This document shows positions 44,665-52,784 of a DNA stretch of 64,000 nucleotides, in pieces; the stretch's first letter is position 1; the number at the start of each line of letters is the position of its first letter. Under the pieces are notes generated by a model. That model searched no databases, was not told the origin of the DNA, and was given only the letters and a program-made list of their open reading frames with translations. This stretch comes from Silvanigrella paludirubra (GTDB taxonomy: Bacteria; Bdellovibrionota_B; Oligoflexia; Silvanigrellales; Silvanigrellaceae). The position numbers and the translations under genes are program-made. The stretch covers positions 682,001-746,000 of the forward strand of contig NZ_WFLM01000002.1 in assembly GCF_009208775.1 (NCBI RefSeq). Reading direction: 5' to 3'.

Positions 44665-45687
44665 ATGAAAATATTGAGAGTCCCAAATTATTTATCTTTA
44701 ACTATCATGATAAGTTCTTTACATTTAAATATATTTGCACAAAGTGATGGAAGACCTGAATATAAATCTCAAAAAGATTATTCCGAAGGAATTAGTCCTT
44801 TTTTAAATGCCCAAGCACGATCACTTTCCGCTCAAAGATTAACACCCTCTTCATATCCAGATGAAGCTGAAATTTTTTGCGGTTATGAGCAATGCGTTTT
44901 TGGATTAACAAGAGGACTTGTTATCGGAGGTGACGTATTTGGAATGGCTTATTCTCCACTTAGACAGTATTTTGATCCTAATTGGGTTGGTGGAAATATT
45001 TATATCATAGATGCCTTCGGTGGTTTTCAAATTCTTAGAGATGTTGATAATAAAATTTATATGAATGCACAAATTGGATATAGAAGAATTAATTACGATT
45101 ATAATGGAATTAATTTAAATAGCCAAGGAATAACAACAAAAGTAAATTACTCACAAGTAATTACTCCCATTTATACACAAGGAATTTCATTTTCTGGTTT
45201 TTTTGCAGGAAATGCAACAACAAATGATCAACAAGATATAAGTAAAGATGCTCAAAATCACGGTAATTTTTCTAATTACGCTAGTTACTTTTACAGAGTT
45301 TCACAAAAATATCCTACCTATCAAGTTTCCTTACCAGCTAATATTGAATTTGCAAATTGGTCTGCACAGCAAACAGGCTTAAGTTCCCCAATTAGAACCT
45401 ATGCACATTTAGAACCATTTTATATCCAAAATAATTTAAATTTTAATTATAATAATGTCTCTTTACAAAAAACGGAACAAAATTTTGGTATAAGGATTGC
45501 CGCAACGGGATCATATGAATCTTCTGAAGGTACAAAAACAGGAAGATTTAGTTTACTTAGTAGTATTGGGTTTGATTTTGCAACAAGCACAATATCTACG
45601 ACACAATCAGGTAACGCGGATGTTGATATTCCTGCGAGAAGATGGCTGTCACCTTATATCAATCTTGCTGGTAGCTGGCAATTTTAA
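44665..45687 (+). CDS. exported protein, probable outer-membrane beta-barrel
   Basis: The ATG at 44665 is chosen because GAGGATATT lies directly upstream. A signal peptide is visible (MKILRVPNYLSLTIMISSLHLNIFAQ, cleavage probably after FAQ). The mature 315 residues are rich in aromatic and small polar residues, with amphipathic strand-like stretches (NIYIIDAFGGFQIL, KIYMNAQIGYRRINYDY, FGIRIAATGSYES, RFSLLSSIGFDF) and end in YINLAGSWQF. A C-terminal Phe after alternating hydrophobic residues is the usual barrel signal. One Cys pair (IFCGYEQCVFG) lies near the start. No porin or transporter family is recognised. Confidence 0.7.
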   Translation: MKILRVPNYLSLTIMISSLHLNIFAQSDGRPEYKSQKDYSEGISPFLNAQARSLSAQRLTPSSYPDEAEIFCGYEQCVFGLTRGLVIGGDVFGMAYSPLRQYFDPNWVGGNIYIIDAFGGFQILRDVDNKIYMNAQIGYRRINYDYNGINLNSQGITTKVNYSQVITPIYTQGISFSGFFAGNATTNDQQDISKDAQNHGNFSNYASYFYRVSQKYPTYQVSLPANIEFANWSAQQTGLSSPIRTYAHLEPFYIQNNLNFNYNNVSLQKTEQNFGIRIAATGSYESSEGTKTGRFSLLSSIGFDFATSTISTTQSGNADVDIPARRWLSPYINLAGSWQF

Positions 45688-45726
45688 TAAGAAACGTCCA
45701 AATGCTTGAAAGAATATTAGCAATAT

Positions 45727-45815
45727 GACAACCTTGTATATTACGACATTGCGCAAATCTAAGGAAAACCGCTTTCGGAAAACCAACTTATGCAAAGGTT
45801 GTTTTTTAGGCTAAA
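45727..45815 (+). other. structured intergenic sequence before the fatty acyl-CoA reductase gene
   Basis: This stretch has an imperfect long stem (ACAACCTTG with CAAAGGTTGT), a direct repeat GGAAAACC and an inner CCG-CTTT-CGG hairpin. The right arm is followed by TTTTTT, so it could be a terminator of the outer-membrane protein gene with a large insert, or a small RNA or leader. GC is locally higher than in the flanks. No match to a known riboswitch is evident. Confidence 0.3.
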
Positions 45816-45838
45816 GTGTACAAGAAAGGGTACCATAT

Positions 45839-47329
45839 ATGACAATTTCTAATCTCTCCATTCATAACTCATTTGAAGGTAAAACAATTTTAATTATTGG
45901 AGGGAGTGGATTTATTAGCAAGGTCTGGATCTCTATGCTACTAGAATATATTCCTAAAATAAAAAAAGTTTATGTTCTTATTCGTCCAGATAAAGGTAAA
46001 AATGCTTTTACCCGCTTTGATGAAATATATTCTAACTCTCCTGTTTTTAAAAACTTGCATCAAATTTATGGAAACAGTCTTTCTAAAGTTAAAAAACTTG
46101 AAGTTGTTTCTGGAAATATCTGCTCCGAATATCTTGGCTTAAATAAACAAATTGAAGAAAAATTATGCAATGAACTTGATCTTGTTGTTAACTTTGCCGC
46201 TGATTTAAGATTTATTGCCCCTTTAGATCAAATGCTAAAAACGAATTCTGAAAGCACATTAAAAATTGCTGACTTTATATTATCTACAAAACATGCAAAA
46301 CTTTTACATATATCTACTTGTTATGTAGCAGGAATGGCAGATGGTATTGTGTCTGAGCAAATATTAAAAGACGTTTCTCCTAACGGAACAAAATTTTCCG
46401 CAGAAGATGAATTAAAAGGCGGTTTACAAGAATCACTTGGAGCACGCTCACGCAATGCAAATGATAGAGAACTCATCAAAATAGGTGCTATCCGTGCTGA
46501 AAGATTAGGTTGGCCAAATACATATACTTATTCAAAAGCCCTAGGAGAATCTTTATTATCTAAAAAACTTCCTGAAAATAGATTATGTATATTTAGACCA
46601 AGCATAGTAGAATCTGCTGAAAAATATCCTTTTCCTGGTTGGAATGAAGATTTTAATGGAACAGCCCCTTTTATACAAATGCTAAGCTCAAGATATAGAC
46701 TACTTGTTGCAAAACCAAATCATAATTTAGATATAATACCTGTAGATTATGTTGCAAAAGGATTAACTATTGCTGCATCTGCATTATTAATAAATAAACA
46801 TGCGCAAGTTTACCAAAGTTCAACTTCCTCTGTAAATCCACTTTCCGTCGAACATGCATCTTATTTTGTTTTTAATTTCTTTAAAAAAGATGCTCAAAAA
46901 TCATTAAGTCACATGTTACTTCCTAATCCAAGACCAAAATTCATTACACCAAAGCATATTTTATCAGGCTCTAGTATTACAAAATATGAAAAGTCAGTAT
47001 CCTTTGTTTTTGATTTAATTAAACTTGATAAAAATTCTGCAAGATTAATATCTAAAATGGGGATTGAAAAAGTAATTACTACAATTAAAAGAAAAGCAAG
47101 AACAATTGATACAATTATGAAAGTATATAAACCATTTATCTATGATTATAATTATACTTTTAAGTCTGATAATTTACTAAATCATAAAGTTGTAGAAGAA
47201 GAATTTTCATACACACCTACTGATATTAAATGGGATAAGTATTGGAATGAAATTCATATTCCAGGATTAAAACAATGGTGCTTACCGCAATTAAAGGCAT
47301 TAACAAGTGGTAAAAAAAATGCCCCATAA
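45839..47329 (+). CDS. fatty acyl-CoA reductase (alcohol-forming type)
   Basis: The 496-residue protein has the domain plan of FAR-type reductases, which turn fatty acyl-CoA into fatty alcohol with NADPH. The N-terminal extended short-chain-reductase fold starts with KTILIIGGSGFISKVWISMLLEY (family: VLVTGATGFLGKxLxEKLL), then KVYVLIRPDKGKNAFTRFDE, LDLVVNFAADLRF, LLHISTCYVAG, and the catalytic Tyr and Lys in TYTYSKALGESLL, followed by RPSIVESA and LDIIPVDYVAKGL. The C-terminal part (about 380-496) is the sterile-domain region. The first glycine motif is GGSGFIS, slightly unusual. It starts the group of lipid genes that runs to 52684; a role in ether-lipid supply is proposed, and wax-alcohol formation is the alternative. 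Confidence 0.82.
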   Translation: MTISNLSIHNSFEGKTILIIGGSGFISKVWISMLLEYIPKIKKVYVLIRPDKGKNAFTRFDEIYSNSPVFKNLHQIYGNSLSKVKKLEVVSGNICSEYLGLNKQIEEKLCNELDLVVNFAADLRFIAPLDQMLKTNSESTLKIADFILSTKHAKLLHISTCYVAGMADGIVSEQILKDVSPNGTKFSAEDELKGGLQESLGARSRNANDRELIKIGAIRAERLGWPNTYTYSKALGESLLSKKLPENRLCIFRPSIVESAEKYPFPGWNEDFNGTAPFIQMLSSRYRLLVAKPNHNLDIIPVDYVAKGLTIAASALLINKHAQVYQSSTSSVNPLSVEHASYFVFNFFKKDAQKSLSHMLLPNPRPKFITPKHILSGSSITKYEKSVSFVFDLIKLDKNSARLISKMGIEKVITTIKRKARTIDTIMKVYKPFIYDYNYTFKSDNLLNHKVVEEEFSYTPTDIKWDKYWNEIHIPGLKQWCLPQLKALTSGKKNAP

Positions 47330-47342
47330 AATAACTAAATTG

Positions 47343-49049
47343 TTAAGAGTTTTTTTGTAATTTCCATTGTTTCCATGTTCCTTTATAGCCATTATTGTAA
47401 TCTTTAGAAAATTTGTAAAATTCTTTTAAAAATTCGAGTCTATTTAAAGATAGGCTTGAATTTCTGGATCTTTTAACATCTAATAAGTTATAATTTGGCT
47501 TAACATCAGATTGTCTCTGAATAATATCATTGAACGAAACTAAATGTGCATTAAATAACATATCAAACATAGCAAGAAATGTTGTTGTACGACCCTTTCC
47601 TCCCCTGCAATGAAAATGAAGCCAAGTATCTTCTTTTAAAGTTTTAACAAATGATAAAAATTCATCTACATCTTCATCTGATGGCATGGAATGATCTGTA
47701 ACTGTCAAACGAAAATAACCAATTTGATTTTTACTGGCCAATTCATCTTCTCGAGATATTTCATTGATTTCCAACTTAATTAAATCATTAAAATTAAAGT
47801 TTTCGTTTTTATAGTTTTTAGAAGTAGGAATGGCAATATAATCTTGAAACAAAAGCTCATTCAATCTAACAGATTCATCTATCAAAATATTATTTTTAGA
47901 TTTACCAATATTCGCCCAATTAAAAGGAGCCGTCCATGTCACAGGATTTCCATTAATAAAACCATGAGACTCTTGTCTTAAATCAACTAATATAAGATTT
48001 TTAGACGTATTTTGAATAATCCAGTTTAATTGATTTTCTGAAAACTGAGCACTTCCAGATGCTTTTAATTTATTTAAACCTTTTATATTATTTTTAGATA
48101 CTTTTTCAATCATTTGCATTGTTCTAAAATTCTTTAATTCACCTTTTTCATTAATGCTATCTATAACTAAAGTTGGTTCTTTATTATTTTGGTTTGTATA
48201 ACCAGGTAAATGAATTGCACTTGATAATTTACAAATGTTTTCTTTTTTTCCATTATTTAAATTCACAAAATAAAGTATTTTATTTTTATAAAAATTATAT
48301 ACTTTTCTATCTGTATATTTATCTAATTTTTTATAATTTCTAAAATAATCAGCCCAATAAAACTCCCCATAATTACCAAAAGTTGATAATGAAGAATCAA
48401 AACAAAATTTAGATTTATCGTCTTCAATATAGGCTACAAGCGATCTATATGGATCGTTTGTTAATTCTAAAAATTTAGTTGGTAATTTATTTGAAGACTT
48501 AATAATTCCTTTATCTTTTAAATAAACATTATTATTTGCAATCATTGTATTCCAAAAAACATTCTTATCTAATTTAGGATCATCTAACATAAAATTATTT
48601 TCAACTTTTACAAGAATAGTAAAGTTTATTGATTTCTCATTTGCTATTCTTTCGACTAATTTCACTCTATGATGGCCGTCTGTAAGAAAAAATCCAGACT
48701 CAGCCTTTGGACCAATCACAACATTCAAAGGCTTAGAGCACAAAAGCTCCTGCAATGAACTCGTGTTATTTCGAAATTTTTCGCTTAATTTTATTACATA
48801 ATCTTGCCCATAATTAAATTGAGTTGGCTTTAGATCTAGCAAATTAAGCGAACATATTTGATTTTCAGGAGTATTATTGCTGCATTTTGGGTAATTGATT
48901 TCAGTTTTAGTTGTTGGGTTGATACATTTGCTTTGAATATAATATGAAAAAATCTCTTTATCAGAGACACTTGACTTACAACTTACAAATATTATTACAA
49001 TAACAAAAAAAACACAATTTTTAAAGTATTTCTTTAAATATTTAAACAT
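47343..49049 (-). CDS. lipoprotein with ParB-like domain fused to a phytase-type PTP
   Basis: The signal peptide ends in a lipobox (IIFVSC, Cys 24), so the protein is lipid-anchored. Residues about 70-140 resemble a ParB/Srx-like fold: LKPTQFNYGQDYVIKL, then GFFLTDGHHRVKLVERIA with the DGHHR motif at 124-128. The C-terminal half (about 340-568) is a cysteine-phosphatase domain of the inositol-phosphatase (cysteine phytase) type: FRTMQM, LILVDLRQESHGFINGNPVTW, YFRLTVTDHSMPSDEDVDEF and the P-loop WLHFHCRGGKGRTTTFLAMFDM with nucleophile Cys 481. It would act on inositol phosphates or phosphoproteins outside the cytoplasm. It lies opposite in strand to the lipid genes, 13 bases from the converging reductase. 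Confidence 0.78.
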   Translation of the reverse strand: MFKYLKKYFKNCVFFVIVIIFVSCKSSVSDKEIFSYYIQSKCINPTTKTEINYPKCSNNTPENQICSLNLLDLKPTQFNYGQDYVIKLSEKFRNNTSSLQELLCSKPLNVVIGPKAESGFFLTDGHHRVKLVERIANEKSINFTILVKVENNFMLDDPKLDKNVFWNTMIANNNVYLKDKGIIKSSNKLPTKFLELTNDPYRSLVAYIEDDKSKFCFDSSLSTFGNYGEFYWADYFRNYKKLDKYTDRKVYNFYKNKILYFVNLNNGKKENICKLSSAIHLPGYTNQNNKEPTLVIDSINEKGELKNFRTMQMIEKVSKNNIKGLNKLKASGSAQFSENQLNWIIQNTSKNLILVDLRQESHGFINGNPVTWTAPFNWANIGKSKNNILIDESVRLNELLFQDYIAIPTSKNYKNENFNFNDLIKLEINEISREDELASKNQIGYFRLTVTDHSMPSDEDVDEFLSFVKTLKEDTWLHFHCRGGKGRTTTFLAMFDMLFNAHLVSFNDIIQRQSDVKPNYNLLDVKRSRNSSLSLNRLEFLKEFYKFSKDYNNGYKGTWKQWKLQKNS

Positions 49050-49308
49050 TTACATTTACCTCTTACAGCCAAACACCAAGTATTTAATATATACCAAAAA
49101 CATAATAAATAAACAATGAATTCATAATTTTTGTAAATAAAAAAATAAAATAATAACAACAAGTATTAATTTTTTTGGATATCAAATTGATACTTATAAA
49201 AATTTTTGGATCAATAAAGCTAAATTAAATTTTCAATTTCTAGTATTTACTCATTTTAACGATTCAAATATCATAAATGATACGAAAAAGAGGGAGGGTC
49301 TTAAAAAT

Positions 49309-50184
49309 ATGCTTGATCAAGAGAATGCAAAAATAACTTCAGAAGTCATTGGTATAAAAGAAAAGAAAAAAAATAAAAGTTCCATATTCGTAAATTATAC
49401 CAACCAACGACTTCTTTTTCAAAGAACGTTTAGTTTTCTAGTTTTAATACCGTTTTGTTATACAATTATTTTTATATTTAAGTTTATTATGGGCTATAAA
49501 ATAGAAAATATTAAAAGCATTCGCAATCAATTTAAATCGATTCTTAAAAATAAAAAACCATTAGTTATTTGTGCAAATCATCTTACATTTATTGATTCAT
49601 GTTTAATTATTTGGGCATTAGCACCAAATTATTGGTATCAATTTAATTATAAATATTTTTCTTGGAACTTACCTGCAGGAGATTTTTTTGGTAAAAAATG
49701 GTATTATAGAGTCATTGCTTTTTTAGCTAAATGTATTTTCATACACAGAGATGCTTCTGCAAGTCATCATAATGAAATTTTAAACATATGTAAAAATCTC
49801 TTACTAAAAGGAGAAATCATAACTATTTTTCCAGAAGGAAAAAGAAGTCGGACAGGAAGATTTGAGGAAACTCAAATGACTTATGGAGTTGGAAAAATCA
49901 TTCAAAATATTCCTAATTGCAGGGTTCTTTGTATTTATGTTAGAGGCGATAAACAAGAAACCTATTCCAACTATCCACTTAAAAATTCATCCTTTTATAT
50001 TTCCATGAATCTTGTTACTCCTAAAACTGAATTATCTGGGCGCGAAGGATGCTCTGAGATTGTTCATCAAATTGCAAGTGTTATTAAAACTCAAGAAAAT
50101 GATTATTTTTTTGAAAGAAAAGCTGGAGTAATTGAAAGACATGAAAATATCGGAAATAATCAAATCGAAACCAAAAATAATTGA
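49309..50184 (+). CDS. 1-acyl-glycerol-3-phosphate acyltransferase-like (PlsC family)
   Basis: A 291-residue membrane-associated acyltransferase. One hydrophobic helix lies at about 42-66. The catalytic motif is ICANHLTFIDSCLI (H-x4-D), block II is close to FIHRDAS, and block III is TIFPEGKRSRTGR. It would acylate the second position of a lyso- or alkyl-glycerol phosphate, or DHAP itself. AGGGAGGGTC lies a little upstream of the ATG. The last 44 bases overlap the start of the reductase gene. Together with the neighbouring fatty acyl-CoA reductase, SDR and alkyl-DHAP synthase it completes an ether-lipid set; on its own it could serve ordinary phospholipid synthesis. Confidence 0.85.
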   Translation: MLDQENAKITSEVIGIKEKKKNKSSIFVNYTNQRLLFQRTFSFLVLIPFCYTIIFIFKFIMGYKIENIKSIRNQFKSILKNKKPLVICANHLTFIDSCLIIWALAPNYWYQFNYKYFSWNLPAGDFFGKKWYYRVIAFLAKCIFIHRDASASHHNEILNICKNLLLKGEIITIFPEGKRSRTGRFEETQMTYGVGKIIQNIPNCRVLCIYVRGDKQETYSNYPLKNSSFYISMNLVTPKTELSGREGCSEIVHQIASVIKTQENDYFFERKAGVIERHENIGNNQIETKNN

Positions 50185-51001
50185 AACCGAGAAAAAACCA
50201 ATTGCCTTAGTTACGGGAGCATCAAGTGGAATTGGTTATTCCTTTACTTGTCTTTTAGCAAGTAAAGGTTATGACGTGATCGCAATAGCAAGAGACCATC
50301 AACGTCTTTATGAATTAGAAAATAAATTATTAACTAAATTTAATGCAAAAATTTATGTTCTTCCTTTAGATTTATCAATAAATAATTCGGTTGATAAAAT
50401 AGCTGAATTTTTAAAAAAAGAAAATTTAATGGTTGATGTTTTAATTAATAATGCTGGATTTGGAGTTCACGGAGCTTTTCACGAAACAGAACTTCAAAAA
50501 GAATTAAATATGGTAAATTTACAAATACAATCTACCCTTTCTTTAACAAAGTTAGTTTTACCATATATGCAAGAAAGACGCTCTGGTTTTATACTAAATG
50601 TAGGTTCAGTGTATTCATTTAGCCCAGTACCATTCCAATCCGTTTATGGCGGATGTAAATCATTTTTACTTTCATTTGGAACATCTCTAGCTCATGAAAA
50701 TAAAAAGTACAAAATTAACGTAACAACTCTTTGCCCTGGCATTACACAAACAGAATTTAGAATTCGCTCTAATATAGGTAAAAATATAAATTCAATTAAG
50801 CATAAAAAAACCTCTGGCATGAGTGCAGATCTTGTAGCTGAACAAGGCTATAAAGCGCTCATGAGAGGTGATTTAATATGTATTCCTGGATTAACTAATC
50901 GTATTTTCGTTCAAATTGCGACTCACTTGCCCACTTCTCTTTTTAGCTCTGCTCTTACTTTGGTGAACAGCTTCAGGGGCGTCAATTCCAAAAACTCCTA
51001 A
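50141..51001 (+). CDS. short-chain dehydrogenase/reductase, candidate acyl/alkyl-DHAP reductase
   Basis: Classical SDR fold: ALVTGASSGIGYSFTCLLASKG (cofactor motif), VLINNAGFGVHGAF (NNAG), ILNVGS with the catalytic Ser, and VYGGCKSFLLSFG with catalytic Tyr and Lys, then LCPGITQTEF. The ATG at 50141 is preferred; a TTG at 50132 is also possible. It is translationally coupled to the PlsC-like gene and converges on alkyl-DHAP synthase, with a 111-base tail-to-tail overlap. In ether-lipid synthesis an SDR of this broad type (DHRS7B in mammals) reduces alkyl-DHAP; the assignment here comes from context. The residue lengths and motifs are otherwise those of general DltE-like reductases. Confidence 0.8.
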   Translation: MKISEIIKSKPKIIETEKKPIALVTGASSGIGYSFTCLLASKGYDVIAIARDHQRLYELENKLLTKFNAKIYVLPLDLSINNSVDKIAEFLKKENLMVDVLINNAGFGVHGAFHETELQKELNMVNLQIQSTLSLTKLVLPYMQERRSGFILNVGSVYSFSPVPFQSVYGGCKSFLLSFGTSLAHENKKYKINVTTLCPGITQTEFRIRSNIGKNINSIKHKKTSGMSADLVAEQGYKALMRGDLICIPGLTNRIFVQIATHLPTSLFSSALTLVNSFRGVNSKNS

Positions 51002-52684
51002 TCTCATTTCTTCTTCAACTGGTAATACTTTTCCAGGATTACAAATATTTTTAGGATCTAAAACATCTTTTACTGCCTTTAATGCTTTTAATCCTGTAGC
51101 TGAAACTTCTGTTTCCATCCATGGAGAGTGTTCATAACCAACCGCATGATGATGCGTTAATGTTGCTCCATTCTTTAGAAAAGTATCTGTGATTAGTTTT
51201 TTGTAACCATAATACTGTTCCATTTCTTTATTAGGATTTTGTTTTGTTGCATAAGTAAAATATAAACAAGCTCCTGTATGATATGTATGAGATATATGGC
51301 ATCCAATATAACCCGTTCCTGTTCCGTTATCTTCTTCAGCAAAACGTTTTTTCATTTCTTCAATTGTTTTATGATAAACGTTCAATAGTTTTGACCATAC
51401 AGCAGCTGTTTCAGCAACATCAACCATAACTGCATAATCCATCATATAATCACGCAAGTAGGGAATATTAAATTTATCTTTTGACCATGTTTTACCAACA
51501 CTTTTCCCTAATGAAAAGGCTCTATGTTTCTTTAATATTTTAACAGCTTCCTGACTAATAACTTGAGTATTTTTTAAATCACCTTCAAAACCAACAATCA
51601 TGATACAAGGCTTTTGATACCCTGTAGCTAATAGAAATTTTTTTACTTGCTTTTGAATGAGTGCTTCAAATCCTTTTTTAGGAGATTTCATATTAAAAGC
51701 CAATTGAGATTCAAATTCATCTTGTAAACGAATCATGCTTGGAATCCAATTTTTATCAATGCACTCTTTAATTGCTTCCACCCCTTTTTCAAAAGAAGGA
51801 AACAAAAAGCCACGATAATCTTTAACTTCAGGTGATTTATGAATTCTCATTGTTGCTTCAGTAATAACACCAAGTATTCCTTCCGAGCCAACAATAAATC
51901 GATTTAAATCGGGACCTGCACTTGAAGCTGGTGTTGTTCTTGTAATAACGGTTCCAGTAGGTGTTACCATTTTTAAAGAAACAAGCATGTCTTCTATTTT
52001 TCCGTAAGCATCGGATTGCATACCTGCAGAACGTGTTGCAAGCCAACCCCCCAAAGTAGAAAATTCAAATGAATCTGGATAATGTCCTAAAGACCAACCT
52101 TTTTCACATAATTGACTTTCTAAAATAGGACCTAATGCGCCAGCTTGAATTATGGCAGTCTGAGACTGTGTATCAATTGAAATTACTTTGTCCATTTGCT
52201 TCATGTCTAAAGAAACAATACAACGCATTCCTTTTGCAGTCATAGTTTGATCACGAGGATCGACTCCACCAACAATATTTGTCCCTCCACCAAATGGAAT
52301 GACGCACACATTATGAGCTTGAGCAGATTTCATAATAAATTCGACATCGTCATGAGTATGGGGATAAATAATGATATCTGGAGCTTTTTTTATAATACCT
52401 TTACGAGCATAAAAAAGATCTGCATAAGATTTTCCATATGCGTGCTCTAATCTTTCGTCGTCTGAAGTATAAATTTGATTTGCTTCTAGTTTACTTGTTA
52501 TTTCAGATAAAAATTCTTGATTTATATTTGCTTCAGGAAGGATCACTTGCTCTCTTGAAACAGGCTCAGATATTTTATTTTTATCTTGTAACGCTAAAAT
52601 GTTGCATACCCAAGACCATAAATTTGGTTTATCTTCCATTGGAAATGTTTTTTGAGGATCACCCCAACCCCACCACTTCATCAT
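50891..52684 (-). CDS. agps: alkyldihydroxyacetonephosphate synthase (AGPS-like)
   Basis: AGPS replaces the acyl chain of acyl-DHAP by a fatty alcohol, the step that forms the ether bond. The start at 52684 (MMKWWGWGDP) follows GGAGA. The 597 residues show the family's opening KWWGWGDPQ, FAD-binding PCMH domain (IPFGGGTNIVGGVD, LGHYPDSFEFSTLGGWLATRSAGMQSDAYGKIEDMLV, GSEGILGVITEATMRI) and the C-terminal active-site region: GYIGCHISHTYHTGACLYFTYA with the key Tyr, and THHHAVGYEHSPWM with the His triad. The C-terminal end differs from the mammalian form and overlaps the opposite SDR gene. It is more like AGPS than like D-lactate or glycolate oxidases, which lack the WWGWG start and HHH motif. 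Confidence 0.92.
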   Translation of the reverse strand: MMKWWGWGDPQKTFPMEDKPNLWSWVCNILALQDKNKISEPVSREQVILPEANINQEFLSEITSKLEANQIYTSDDERLEHAYGKSYADLFYARKGIIKKAPDIIIYPHTHDDVEFIMKSAQAHNVCVIPFGGGTNIVGGVDPRDQTMTAKGMRCIVSLDMKQMDKVISIDTQSQTAIIQAGALGPILESQLCEKGWSLGHYPDSFEFSTLGGWLATRSAGMQSDAYGKIEDMLVSLKMVTPTGTVITRTTPASSAGPDLNRFIVGSEGILGVITEATMRIHKSPEVKDYRGFLFPSFEKGVEAIKECIDKNWIPSMIRLQDEFESQLAFNMKSPKKGFEALIQKQVKKFLLATGYQKPCIMIVGFEGDLKNTQVISQEAVKILKKHRAFSLGKSVGKTWSKDKFNIPYLRDYMMDYAVMVDVAETAAVWSKLLNVYHKTIEEMKKRFAEEDNGTGTGYIGCHISHTYHTGACLYFTYATKQNPNKEMEQYYGYKKLITDTFLKNGATLTHHHAVGYEHSPWMETEVSATGLKALKAVKDVLDPKNICNPGKVLPVEEEMRLGVFGIDAPEAVHQSKSRAKKRSGQVSRNLNENTIS

Positions 52685-52784
52685 AAAATGTATCTCCATT
52701 TATTTATAGATTCAGACTAATAAAGTTGACTGTAAAAAATCGCAAATTAATCAAAAAAAGTCAACCGAGTATATTAAATTGTAT

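Noticed and set aside
45497-45709. 70-codon plus-strand frame overlapping the outer-membrane protein gene
   Set aside because: Out-of-frame shadow of the barrel gene with no ribosome site.
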